The notes: generated by a model from the sequence alone, not told the origin. Counted from the first letter of the stretch, positions 16,064 to 23,939 are shown. The stretch is 64,000 nucleotides of DNA from Clostridium_AI sp964409685 (GCA_964409685.1 CAYPEJ010000014.1:1-64000); one strand, 5' to 3'. Translations and numbers: made by a program.

Positions 16064-16159
16064 ATGAACAAAGTGATGTGCAAATGTAATAATATTTGTT
16101 ATATGTGTTGTGAATGCTCTGTATGTAAAAGTACGGTTTGTTTTCTGTACACTTTTTGA
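16064..16159 (+). CDS. cysteine-rich leader peptide
   Basis: 31 codons with 8 cysteines (residues 6, 8, 12, 15, 16, 18, 21 and 26), beginning MNKVMCKCNN and including MCCEC. It is far too Cys-rich to be chance in AT-rich DNA, and it ends 24 bases before a strong terminator that precedes cysK. AGGAGG lies 13 bases upstream; an 11-codon ATG frame at 16054 is nearer to the site and overlaps out of frame, so initiation could be at either. By analogy with classical attenuation, ribosomes stalled at Cys codons under Cys-tRNA shortage would prevent termination. TTGTGA at 16108-16113 (codons 15-17) can pair with TCACAA in the terminator left arm. Confidence 0.75.
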   Translation: MNKVMCKCNNICYMCCECSVCKSTVCFLYTF

Positions 16160-16182
16160 GGATAACTGTTAAGTAGTAAGTT

Positions 16183-16217
16183 GCAGCTGTCACAAAAATG
16201 TGTCGGCTGCTTTTTTT
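16183..16217 (+). terminator. attenuator terminator before cysK
   Basis: GCAGCTGTCACA pairs with TGTGTCGGCTGC (one mismatch, one wobble) around an A-rich loop, then seven T. It lies between the leader peptide and cysK and is 26 bases from the cysK start codon. Confidence 0.88.
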
Positions 16218-16242
16218 GTATCAATTTTAAGGAGGATAAAAT

Positions 16243-17178
16243 ATGAGCGAAATTAAAGAAAGTGCATTGGAACTGATTGGAGGCACACCAATTTTGAAAT
16301 TGAATGGATATGCAAAGAAGAGAGAAATTACTGAAGCAACGGTACTTGCAAAATTAGAGTATTTAAATCCAGCGGGTTCTGTAAAAGATCGTATTGCTTT
16401 AGCAATGATTGAGGACGCAGAAAAGAATGGAACACTAAAACCTGGCGCTACAATTATTGAACCTACAAGTGGAAATACAGGTATTGGACTAGCAGCTGTT
16501 GCGGCGGCGAAGGGATATAAAGCAATTTTAACTCTTCCTGATACCATGAGTGTGGAACGAAGAAATCTGCTGAAAGCATATGGCGCAGAGTTAGTGCTGA
16601 CTGAGGGTGCAAAGGGAATGAAGGGAGCCATTGCAAGAGCTGAGGAATTAAATAAAGAGATTGAAGGATCGGTTATCTTAGGACAGTTTGTGAATCCAGC
16701 AAATCCAAAGGTTCACAAGGAGACAACTGGGCCTGAAGTCTGGAAACAGACGGATGGTAAGGTTGATATCTTTGTTGCTGGTATCGGTACAGGAGGAACT
16801 ATTACAGGAGTTGGTGAATACTTAAAGGAACAGAATCCAAATGTGCATGTTGTAGCAGTAGAACCAGCATCCAGTGCAGTGCTTTCAACAGGTCAACCAG
16901 GTGCTCATAAAATTCAGGGTATTGGAGCGGGATTCGTACCGGATGTACTTAATACAAGTGTATACGATGAAATCATTGCGATTGAAAATGAAGATGCATT
17001 TGCAGAGGGAAGGGCATTTGCTGTATCAGAGGGCATCTTAGTTGGTATATCATCAGGTGCAGCTCTTAAGGCAGCAGAGATACTTGCAAAGAGACCAGAA
17101 AACAAGGGTAAAACGATTGTTGTTTTACTTCCAGATTCAGGAGATCGATACCTATCTACACCGTTATTCAATTCATAA
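16243..17178 (+). CDS. cysK: cysteine synthase A (O-acetylserine sulfhydrylase)
   Basis: 311 residues, ATG after AAGGAGG. Standard CysK features are present: NPAGSVKDRIA with the PLP lysine near residue 44, TSGNTGIGLA substrate loop near 72, GTGGTITGVGEYL phosphate-binding loop near 180 and GISSGAA near 267. It converts O-acetylserine and sulfide to cysteine. It is first in an operon behind the Cys-rich leader/attenuator and followed after 13 bases by yezD. Expression should therefore rise when Cys-tRNA is scarce. Confidence 0.93.
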   Translation: MSEIKESALELIGGTPILKLNGYAKKREITEATVLAKLEYLNPAGSVKDRIALAMIEDAEKNGTLKPGATIIEPTSGNTGIGLAAVAAAKGYKAILTLPDTMSVERRNLLKAYGAELVLTEGAKGMKGAIARAEELNKEIEGSVILGQFVNPANPKVHKETTGPEVWKQTDGKVDIFVAGIGTGGTITGVGEYLKEQNPNVHVVAVEPASSAVLSTGQPGAHKIQGIGAGFVPDVLNTSVYDEIIAIENEDAFAEGRAFAVSEGILVGISSGAALKAAEILAKRPENKGKTIVVLLPDSGDRYLSTPLFNS

Positions 17179-17191
17179 GGGAGGGAACGGC

Positions 17192-17350
17192 TTGAAAAGT
17201 GAATCCAATGAACTTCCGGACGAAGATAATTATATTGAAGAAGTGAAACGTTTTGTCAGAGAAATACAGTATGGTAGCGTTACTCTGATTATTCAGGACG
17301 GTAAGGTGATACAGATAGACAGAATGGAAAAAATAAGGCAGAAAAAGTAA
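17192..17350 (+). CDS. yezD: YezD-family (DUF2292) small protein
   Basis: 52 residues from TTG 17192 behind GGGAGGG. YIEEVKRFVREIQYGSVTLI followed by IQDGKVIQIDR is the DUF2292 signature. Members are commonly found beside sulfur assimilation genes, and the function is unknown. Its position between cysK and the tRNA-like gene supports a role in cysteine supply. Confidence 0.8.
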   Translation: MKSESNELPDEDNYIEEVKRFVREIQYGSVTLIIQDGKVIQIDRMEKIRQKK

Positions 17351-17372
17351 GACTTAAAGTAATGTATAAATC

Positions 17373-17427
17373 GGAGATTTTGTGAGAATGGGAATAGAAA
17401 TCTTTAATTTTTTAAAACAAAATCTCC
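17373..17427 (+). other. 11-bp inverted repeat before the tRNA-like gene
   Basis: GGAGATTTTGT (17373-17383) pairs perfectly with ACAAAATCTCC (17417-17427), with a 33-base AT-rich loop. It lies between yezD and the tRNA-like gene and may be an RNA-processing or stability element. Confidence 0.55.
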
Positions 17428-17443
17428 AATTTATCTATACCAT

Positions 17444-17513
17444 GATGCCGTAGCCGCTGGAATGGCATAGGCTTGCAAAGCTGAAGTTGGTGGTTCGAGT
17501 CCACTCGGTATCG
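17444..17513 (+). tRNA. tRNA-Cys(GCA)-like gene inside the operon
   Basis: A cloverleaf can be drawn over 70 nt. The acceptor stem GATGCCG/CGGTATC has 7 pairs (one G-T), and T8-A9 follow. The D arm GCCG/TGGC carries a GG-containing loop. The anticodon arm is TAGGC/GCTGA, with loop TTGCAAA giving anticodon GCA. A 4-nt variable loop and T arm GGTGG-TTCGAGT-CCACT (TTCRANY-type loop) complete it. Oddities are a discriminator of G, where bacterial tRNA-Cys normally has U73; a very short D-loop without A14; an A-G mismatch in the anticodon stem; and no encoded CCA. An alternative fold pairs A9 with T65 (T8 bulged) to give an 8/4 acceptor branch. It lies between yezD and nifB on the same strand. Confidence 0.75.
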
Positions 17514-17558
17514 TTAGCGGAGTTTATACCTCGCACAAGTAGAGAAAGAAGGTGTTAC

Positions 17559-18431
17559 ATGAGTAATACATATAAAGATTTGCAAAATTCACATCCGTGC
17601 TTTGGTGGTCAAAAGAACAATGCTGGAAGAATTCATTTGCCGGTAAGTCCTGGATGCAATATCGCATGTAGATTTTGCGACCGGACAATTAACGATGTGG
17701 ATAAAAGACCTGGAGTAACATCAAAGATATTAAAACCGGAGGAATGTGAAGACATATTAAGAAAAGCTCTAGAGATTTGTCCTGATATAAAAGTGGCAGG
17801 TATTGCAGGACCTGGAGATACACTTGCATCGGATAATGCATTAACTACATTTAAGATTATAAAAGAAAAGTTTCCTAATCTAATAAAATGTATGAGTACC
17901 AATGGATTACTGTTAAATGAAAGAGCAGATGATGTAATAAAAGTCGGAATTGATTCCCTTACAGTAACGGTAAATGCAGTAGATCCAGTAATTGAGAATA
18001 AGCTCAATGCTTACATTATATATCATGGTGAGAAAATAGAAGGGGTGGAAGGTGCTAAGATTCTGATAGAAAATCAGTTGAGAGGAATCAGAAAAGTTGC
18101 TGCTGCTGGTATTACGATTAAGGTAAATACGGTTCTTGTACCGGAAATAAACGGTGAGCATATAGAAGAGATTGCTAAAACAGTGAAAGAGGCAGGTGCT
18201 AGCATTTATAATATTATTCCACTTATTCCGCAGAATGAATTAAAGAATTATAAGGCACCTACATGTGCCGAGATTGATCAGGCAAGAATAAAAGCTTCCA
18301 AATATATTGATGTGTTTCGGCACTGTCAGCATTGTAGAGCGGATGCGGTGGGGGTTCCGGGCAAATCAGAGTTTGGTGATCAGATTTATCAGAAACGGCT
18401 GAATGTTAAGGAGACATTTTCACATGGATAA
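17559..18431 (+). CDS. nifB: NifB-like radical SAM cofactor maturase
   Basis: 290 residues from ATG 17559 (AGAAGGTG upstream); a longer GTG frame would overlap the tRNA. HPCFGG at residue ~11, the radical-SAM cluster C-x3-C-x2-C in SPGCNIACRFCDRTIN near residue 33, and the NifB-type CQHCRADAVG near residue 256 are all present. NifB builds the 8Fe-9S-C core (NifB-co) of nitrogenase cofactors. There is no fused NifX domain; a separate NifX-like gene overlaps its end by 8 bases. Its presence implies that the downstream complex carries a NifB-derived cluster. Confidence 0.9.
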   Translation: MSNTYKDLQNSHPCFGGQKNNAGRIHLPVSPGCNIACRFCDRTINDVDKRPGVTSKILKPEECEDILRKALEICPDIKVAGIAGPGDTLASDNALTTFKIIKEKFPNLIKCMSTNGLLLNERADDVIKVGIDSLTVTVNAVDPVIENKLNAYIIYHGEKIEGVEGAKILIENQLRGIRKVAAAGITIKVNTVLVPEINGEHIEEIAKTVKEAGASIYNIIPLIPQNELKNYKAPTCAEIDQARIKASKYIDVFRHCQHCRADAVGVPGKSEFGDQIYQKRLNVKETFSHG

Positions 18432-18783
18432 GGTGGAATACAAAATAGCAGTAGCCTCCAGTGATGGAATAGTGGTGAACAATCATTTTGGAAGGGCAAA
18501 AGATTTCTATATTTATCAGATGGACGAACAGGAACAAATTCATTTTCTGGAAAAAAGAAGTGTTACGCCAGTATGTGAGGGTGGCAATCATGATGATGAG
18601 AAATTAAAGACAAATTTGGAAAGAATCAAGGATTGTAAATACCTGTTGGTCAGCAGAATTGGAGTTGGAGCAGCTAATATGGCAGAAAGCTTTGACATTG
18701 AGAGTTATGAGATTCCTGGAATGATTGAAGAGTCTTTGGATCAGTTAATTAGATATATAAAATTAAAAAAATTATTTGAATAG
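18424..18783 (+). CDS. NifX/NafY-family cofactor carrier
   Basis: 119 residues from ATG 18424, with AAGGAGA inside the end of nifB. The dinitrogenase Fe-Mo cofactor-binding fold is shown by YKIAVASSDGIVVNNHFGRA at the N-terminus and a C-terminal Rossmann-like part ending EESLDQLIRYI. It has one Cys at about residue 52. Such proteins carry NifB-co or the finished cluster to the apo-enzyme. A second family member closes the operon at 23514. Confidence 0.85.
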   Translation: MDKVEYKIAVASSDGIVVNNHFGRAKDFYIYQMDEQEQIHFLEKRSVTPVCEGGNHDDEKLKTNLERIKDCKYLLVSRIGVGAANMAESFDIESYEIPGMIEESLDQLIRYIKLKKLFE

Positions 18784-18795
18784 GAAGGATAAAAA

Positions 18796-19644
18796 ATGGG
18801 TGAATTAAGACAAATTGCAATTTATGGAAAAGGTGGAATTGGAAAATCAACAACAACACAGAATCTTACAGCGGGTCTGGTGGAACATGATAAAAAGGTA
18901 ATGGTGGTTGGATGTGATCCAAAGGCGGATTCTACAAGACTGCTTCTTGGCGGATTAGCACAAAAGACAGTTTTGGATACCATTCGTGAGGAGGGAGAAG
19001 ATATCTCTCTTGACAGAATTATGAAAGAAGGATACGGCGGAACGAAATGTGTGGAATCTGGAGGACCTGAGCCTGGTGTCGGATGTGCAGGACGAGGAAT
19101 TATTACATCAATTAACATGCTTGAGAATCTTGGTGCATATACAGATGATTTGGATTATGTATTTTATGATGTATTAGGTGATGTAGTTTGTGGTGGTTTT
19201 GCAATGCCAATCCGTGAGGGAAAGGCAAAAGAAATTTATATTGTGGCAAGTGGAGAGATGATGGCGCTTTATGCTGCAAATAATATTTCCAAAGGAATTC
19301 AAAGGTATGCCAGAACCGGTGGGGTCAGACTTGGCGGTATTATCTGTAACTCAAGAAATGTTGACAGAGAGCTTGATTTGCTTCGTGCTTTTGCGAAAGA
19401 ACTTGGAACAAAGCTACTTTATTTTGTGCCAAGAGATAATATTGTTCAGCATGCAGAAATTAATAAGAAAACAGTTATAGAATACAGACCTGATTCTAAT
19501 CAGGCACAGGAATATAGAAATCTTGCACAGGCAGTAATTGAAAATACAGACTTTGTAATACCAACACCTATGACACAGGAAAGATTGGAAGAAATTCTCA
19601 TGGAGTATGGAATGATGGAACTTGCAGATGATTATAAGATTTAA
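18796..19644 (+). CDS. nifH: NifH-type nitrogenase-like reductase
   Basis: 282 residues. P-loop GKGGIGKSTTTQNLTAGL at residue ~11, switch region GCDPKADSTRLLL, Cys near 96 in ESGGPEPGVGCAGRGII and Cys near 131 in GDVVCGGFAMPIRE, the ligands of the bridging [4Fe-4S] cluster. Conservation is unusually high for a nitrogenase-like group: GPEPGVGCAGRG is the canonical NifH segment. It hydrolyses ATP to pass electrons to the NifDK-like complex. Next to nifB but without nifE or nifN. Confidence 0.92.
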   Translation: MGELRQIAIYGKGGIGKSTTTQNLTAGLVEHDKKVMVVGCDPKADSTRLLLGGLAQKTVLDTIREEGEDISLDRIMKEGYGGTKCVESGGPEPGVGCAGRGIITSINMLENLGAYTDDLDYVFYDVLGDVVCGGFAMPIREGKAKEIYIVASGEMMALYAANNISKGIQRYARTGGVRLGGIICNSRNVDRELDLLRAFAKELGTKLLYFVPRDNIVQHAEINKKTVIEYRPDSNQAQEYRNLAQAVIENTDFVIPTPMTQERLEEILMEYGMMELADDYKI

Positions 19645-19658
19645 GGAGGATATGCATA

Positions 19659-20654
19659 ATGGGAATAAGTAAGTCGATTGCAGAATTGGTTGGTAAAACA
19701 CCTTTATTGGAATTAAGTAATTATGAAAAGAAGCATAATCTGAACGCAAGAATTTTGGTGAAACTTGAATATTTTAATCCAAATCAAAGTGTAAAGGACA
19801 GGATTGCACTTGCTATGGTTGAGGATGCGGAAAAGAAAGGTCTTTTAAAACCAGGTTACACCATTGTAGAAACAACAAGTGGAAATACTGGTATCGGTCT
19901 TGCAGCTATAGCTGCCAGCAAAGGATACAAATTTCGCGTGTACATACAGGATCAAGTAAGTGAAGAGAGATTTAAGGTGATAAAAGCATTTGGTGGAGAG
20001 ACAATTAAGTTGTCAGAAGAGCCGGCAGTGGCAAAAACTTTGGAGGAAACGGGAGGAGACTTTGTCGCAGCTATTCAGGTATTAAAGGAGCAAGTATTAG
20101 ATAAAGAAGAAAATATATTTTTTGTAGATCAGTGTTCTAATCCTGTAAACCCTGCTATTCACGAGGCAACAACAGGACCAGAGATTTGGGAAGATACAGA
20201 TGGTAATGTAGACATTTTAGTTGCAAATGTTGGTACGGGCGGAACCGTATCAGGTACAGGAAAGTATTTAAAGAGTAAAAATCCAGAATTGAAAGTGGTT
20301 GCGATTCAGCCAGGTGCAAATTCATTGCCAAGTGACGATAACCCTGAACCAGAAGAAATTACTGGTGTTCATCCTTTTGAAGGGGTAGCATCGGAAAGAG
20401 TTCCGTCAACTATGAATTTAAACATTTATGATGAGAAATTTGAAGTGGAAACAATTCAGGCATACAAGACTGCAAGAGAAGTGGCAAAAACAGATGGAAT
20501 ATTAATTGGGACTTCTTCAGGAGCAGCTATTTATGCAGCAACTGAAATTGCAAAAAGACCAGAGAATAAAGAAAAGACAATTGTTGCTGTTTTACCGGAT
20601 ACTGGACTTAGATATCTATCTACAAATCTGTTTAACGAAGAGTATCAGGGATAG
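19659..20654 (+). CDS. divergent cysteine-synthase-like PLP enzyme within the nif-like cluster
   Basis: 331 residues, AAGGAGGA upstream. The PLP lysine (NPNQSVKDR), TSGNTGIGLA and GTGGTVSGTGKYL loops are intact. The usual GISSGAA is GTSSGAA, and there is an insertion near residues 115-150 (DFVAAIQVLKEQVLDKEENI). It sits between nifH and nifD, so it is probably a dedicated partner that captures the sulfur product of the reductase with an acylated serine or similar acceptor. That role is inferred; the catalytic chemistry is family knowledge. Confidence 0.85.
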   Translation: MGISKSIAELVGKTPLLELSNYEKKHNLNARILVKLEYFNPNQSVKDRIALAMVEDAEKKGLLKPGYTIVETTSGNTGIGLAAIAASKGYKFRVYIQDQVSEERFKVIKAFGGETIKLSEEPAVAKTLEETGGDFVAAIQVLKEQVLDKEENIFFVDQCSNPVNPAIHEATTGPEIWEDTDGNVDILVANVGTGGTVSGTGKYLKSKNPELKVVAIQPGANSLPSDDNPEPEEITGVHPFEGVASERVPSTMNLNIYDEKFEVETIQAYKTAREVAKTDGILIGTSSGAAIYAATEIAKRPENKEKTIVAVLPDTGLRYLSTNLFNEEYQG

Positions 20655-20669
20655 GAAGGAGTATGTGAG

Positions 20670-22136
20670 ATGTCAATAAATTTATCCAATTCAAATGTGG
20701 CAACCAGAGAGAATCGTATTGGTTCTATTACAGGTTATGTTGGAACATTAAAAGATTTAGCTACGCAGAGTGAATGTGGAACATTAAAAGGATGTTCTAG
20801 ATGCTTTTCACAATCAAGCACATGTCTTTCCATGTGTGGATTATCACAGTTGGCTGGGATTCGAGATGTGGCTATTATTCATCATGGACCTGCAGGTTGT
20901 TCTGTTACAGGAGCAACATCTTATTATATGTCAAAGGTTATGTCCAAAAAGAGAGGAGTCACAAGTAATACAGTTTATGTGGGAACCGATATGAATGAAA
21001 ATGATACAATTTTTGGTTCTACAGAAAAACTTAGAAGTATTATTTTGGATGTAAATAGAAGATATAAGCCGAAAGCTATTTTTGTGTCAAGCTCATGTGC
21101 CACAGGTATTATTGGAGAAGATATAGATAGTATCGTTGATGAAGTAAGAGATGAAGTTGGCGTGCCTATTGTCGCAGTTCATTGTGAGGGCTTTAAATCA
21201 AGGATATGGGCGACAGGCTTTGATATATCCGATCATGCGGTTATGCAGGAGATTGTGCAGCCTCCAAGAGAGGGTATTAAGACTAATAAAATCAATTTTA
21301 AAAATTTCTATGAGAGTGCAAGACCTGAGATTATTGAAATTTTCAAAAATTTTGATTTGGAACCTGTATTTTTATATTGTAACTCGACGGTTGAAGAACT
21401 GTCACATTTGTCAGAGAGTCTGGCAACCACATGCATCTGTGGTACTTTAGGAAATTATCTTGGAAATGCTTTGGAAGAAAAATACGGTGTTCCATATGTA
21501 AGAAGTATCAATCAGTGTGGAATTAAAGGTTTTGAAACGTGGCTTAGAGAAATAGGAAAAGTTACTGGAAGAAGTGAAAAAGTAGAGAAATATATCGAAG
21601 AGCAGCGGGCAATATATATTCCTCAGATTGAAGAAGTGAAGAAGGAACTTAAAGGTCTTACAGCAGTGCTTGGTATGGGACCGGGATATACATTTGAGGT
21701 ATCAAGAGTATTAGATGAGCTTGGTATTAAAGTTGTATGGGCTCTTGCTTGGCATTATGATAAAAAATATGAGAATGGTGATGTACCACCTTCTATGAAG
21801 TATCTGCTTGATAATGATATTGATTTTGAAGCGAGCGTTGCCGATCAGCAGAATTATGAGGTTATGAATATTCTAAATAAATATCAGCCTGATATGTATT
21901 TATCACGCCATCCTGGTTCAACAGTTTGGGCGATTAAGAATGGTACCCCAGCAATCTACGTAGCGGATGAATATATGATATTTGGATATAAGCATACTTT
22001 GGAATTTGCAAAGACGATTCTAGATGCAATCAGAAACCGAAGCTTTGAAGAAAATTTGGCAAAACGGTCAAAGCTGCCATATACAGATTGGTGGTATCAG
22101 CAGAATGTGGATGCATTTTTAGAGGAGGTAAAGTAA
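20670..22136 (+). CDS. NifD-like nitrogenase-family subunit
   Basis: 488 residues. P-cluster cysteines lie near residue 43-52, 76 (HHGPAGCSVTG) and 141 (SSSCATGIIGEDI). A Cys at about 256 in CICGTLGNYL, followed by EEKYGVPYV, aligns with the cofactor-ligating Cys275 of NifD. The His442-equivalent region (IYVADEYMIFGYKHTLEF) lacks the canonical HSWDY motif, so cofactor and substrate must differ from N2-fixing enzymes. It pairs with 22139. Best described as a group-IV-type, possibly methylthio-alkane-reductase-like, catalytic subunit. Confidence 0.85.
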   Translation: MSINLSNSNVATRENRIGSITGYVGTLKDLATQSECGTLKGCSRCFSQSSTCLSMCGLSQLAGIRDVAIIHHGPAGCSVTGATSYYMSKVMSKKRGVTSNTVYVGTDMNENDTIFGSTEKLRSIILDVNRRYKPKAIFVSSSCATGIIGEDIDSIVDEVRDEVGVPIVAVHCEGFKSRIWATGFDISDHAVMQEIVQPPREGIKTNKINFKNFYESARPEIIEIFKNFDLEPVFLYCNSTVEELSHLSESLATTCICGTLGNYLGNALEEKYGVPYVRSINQCGIKGFETWLREIGKVTGRSEKVEKYIEEQRAIYIPQIEEVKKELKGLTAVLGMGPGYTFEVSRVLDELGIKVVWALAWHYDKKYENGDVPPSMKYLLDNDIDFEASVADQQNYEVMNILNKYQPDMYLSRHPGSTVWAIKNGTPAIYVADEYMIFGYKHTLEFAKTILDAIRNRSFEENLAKRSKLPYTDWWYQQNVDAFLEEVK

Positions 22137-22138
22137 AA

Positions 22139-23437
22139 ATGGCAAAGTTATTAGACAAACAACGATATAAGTGTGCGCTTGGTGCCATGCAGACTGTACA
22201 GGCAATTGAACGTGCATTGCCGATACTTCATTCCGGTCCCGGTTGTGCACAAAAACTCTCAGAATCAACGGGAAGCTCTGGTTATTTTTCACCTAATATT
22301 TTTCCTTGTACAAGTATCAATGAAAAGGATGTTGTATTTGGCGGAGTAAAAAAATTGAATTCTACAATTGAAAATGCCTTAAAGGTTATTGATGCGGATT
22401 TATATGTTGTCCTCACAGGTTGTATACCAGAGATTGTAGGTGATGATTCGGGTGAAGTGGTTTCTAGATTTCAGGATGCAGAGAAACCTGTTATTTATGC
22501 ACCAACTGCAGGATTTAAGGGAAATAATTTCAAGGGACATGAGCAGGTTGTGGATGCAATTATTGATCAGTATTTGAATAAATCGGATAAGAAGCAGAAA
22601 GGTCTTGTAAATATATGGGCAGATGTACCATATCAGGATTTATTCTGGCTTGGTAATATCAGAGAGCTTGAAAAGCTGATTCAGGAACTTGGACTTACAC
22701 CGAACACCATATTTGGTTTTAGAAGAGGAATAGATAATATCAATAAAATACCAGAAGCAGAATTTAATCTGTTGGTATCACCTTGGGTAGGACTTGGTAA
22801 TATGAAGAAGATGGAACGGAAGTTGGGTATTCCGTATCTGCATTATCCAACACTTCCAATCGGTGCTACAGAGACAAGTAAGTTTTTAAGAGCGGTAGGA
22901 GAATTTGCCGGAGTAGAAAAAGAAAAGGTGGAAGCAGTAATCAAGGAACATGAAGATTACTATTACTATTTGATTGAAAGATATGCGGATTTATTTCTCG
23001 AAAATCGTGTTATCAACAAACAGTTTACAGTGATTGCAGATGCGCAATATGCACTTGGAATTACAAAATTTTTGGTAAACGATCTAGGTCTTGTTCCGGC
23101 AAAGCAGTTTGTTGTAGACGATACTCCTAAGGTTTTTAGAAAACAGCTCGAAGAAGAATTTAAAAAATTAAATTTTGGTCTTGAAGCAGAGGTTTCATTT
23201 GAAACAGATGGATACAAAATTCATGAAGAGATTAAGCAACATGACTATCATGGTTATCCGCTTATTCTTGGAGGATACTATGAAAAAGAGGTTACAGAGA
23301 ATTTGAAAGGAAATTTCTTGAATATCTCATGGCCAGTGCAGGATAAGGTTGTGCTTGATGATTTCTATGTGGGATACACAGGAGGAATCAGATTAATTGA
23401 GGATATTTATACGGTAGCAGTACAGAGATTTAATTAA
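22139..23437 (+). CDS. NifK-like nitrogenase-family subunit
   Basis: 432 residues from ATG 22139 (AGGAGG upstream; the frame's first ATG at 22088 lies inside nifD-like). Three P-cluster cysteines are visible: Cys12 (KCALGAMQTV), Cys36 (HSGPGCAQK) and about Cys95 (VVLTGCIPEIVGDD). It lacks the long N-terminal extension of true NifK. It forms the alpha2-beta2 complex with 20670 and shares the P-cluster-like electron relay. Confidence 0.85.
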   Translation: MAKLLDKQRYKCALGAMQTVQAIERALPILHSGPGCAQKLSESTGSSGYFSPNIFPCTSINEKDVVFGGVKKLNSTIENALKVIDADLYVVLTGCIPEIVGDDSGEVVSRFQDAEKPVIYAPTAGFKGNNFKGHEQVVDAIIDQYLNKSDKKQKGLVNIWADVPYQDLFWLGNIRELEKLIQELGLTPNTIFGFRRGIDNINKIPEAEFNLLVSPWVGLGNMKKMERKLGIPYLHYPTLPIGATETSKFLRAVGEFAGVEKEKVEAVIKEHEDYYYYLIERYADLFLENRVINKQFTVIADAQYALGITKFLVNDLGLVPAKQFVVDDTPKVFRKQLEEEFKKLNFGLEAEVSFETDGYKIHEEIKQHDYHGYPLILGGYYEKEVTENLKGNFLNISWPVQDKVVLDDFYVGYTGGIRLIEDIYTVAVQRFN

Positions 23438-23452
23438 AATATGTATAAAATA

Positions 23453-23488
23453 CTGCCTGTGCTCTTTGAAACTAGAGTTTACAGGCAG
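23453..23488 (+). other. hairpin between nifK-like and nifX-like genes
   Basis: CTGCCTGT pairs with ACAGGCAG; inside, CTCT pairs with AGAG. TTGTTAT follows. It is either a leaky terminator or a stability element that would lower expression of the last gene. Confidence 0.6.
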
Positions 23489-23513
23489 TTGTTATCTGTT
23501 TGGAGGTGTAGAG

Positions 23514-23939
23514 TTGGCATATAAAATTGCAGTTGGTTCCTCAGATGGAGTAAATGTTGATTTAAAGTTTGGCGAAGTTACAAAGTTTTTAATCTATGAA
23601 GTTACAGATGCAATCAGGTTGTCAGAAGAAAGATCTGTTGGTATTGATGAAATAAAGCAGGATACATATGAAAAATCATGCAACACATCACGATGCAGCA
23701 GTGTAGGCTGTAGCGGAAATGGTAGTGGTTGTAGTGGTTCTTCTGATGTGATTTCGAAAGTATCGTTGATTTCTGATTGTAGATGTGTTGTGTGTAAAAA
23801 AATAGGGTTTCAAGCACAGAAACAGTTCGAGAAGAAAGCAATATCTGTGTTTGATGTAGAATGTGAAATCGAGGAAGCGTTAGAAAAAATAGCGTTTTAT
23901 TATGGAAAAATAGATAAACATGAAGCATTTCGAAAATAA
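23514..23939 (+). CDS. NifX-like protein with Cys/Gly insert
   Basis: 141 residues from TTG 23514 (GGAGGT upstream). It has the same fold as 18424 (AYKIAVGSSDGVNVDLKFGE) but carries an unusual insert near residues 60-80, CNTSRCSSVGCSGNGSGC, with clustered Cys separated by Ser/Gly. This could bind an iron-sulfur cluster or a metal. A further C-x-C-x2-C motif (CRCVVC) follows. Role: cluster insertion or storage for the NifDK-like complex, by inference. Confidence 0.75.
   Translation: MAYKIAVGSSDGVNVDLKFGEVTKFLIYEVTDAIRLSEERSVGIDEIKQDTYEKSCNTSRCSSVGCSGNGSGCSGSSDVISKVSLISDCRCVVCKKIGFQAQKQFEKKAISVFDVECEIEEALEKIAFYYGKIDKHEAFRK

Noticed and set aside
15882..16242. Cysteine T-box or SAM riboswitch before cysK
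   Set aside because: No GGGTGGNACCGCG-like T-box sequence or SAM aptamer core is visible; the Cys leader peptide plus terminator explains the region better.
17487..17558. N-terminal extension of NifB from GTG 17487
   Set aside because: The extension overlaps the T arm of the tRNA-like gene, and the ATG at 17559 has a proper ribosome-binding site and matches the usual NifB start.
18796..23437. Conventional N2-fixing nitrogenase
   Set aside because: nifE, nifN and nifV are absent, the NifD-like subunit lacks the HSWDY region, and two cysK genes are integral to the operon.
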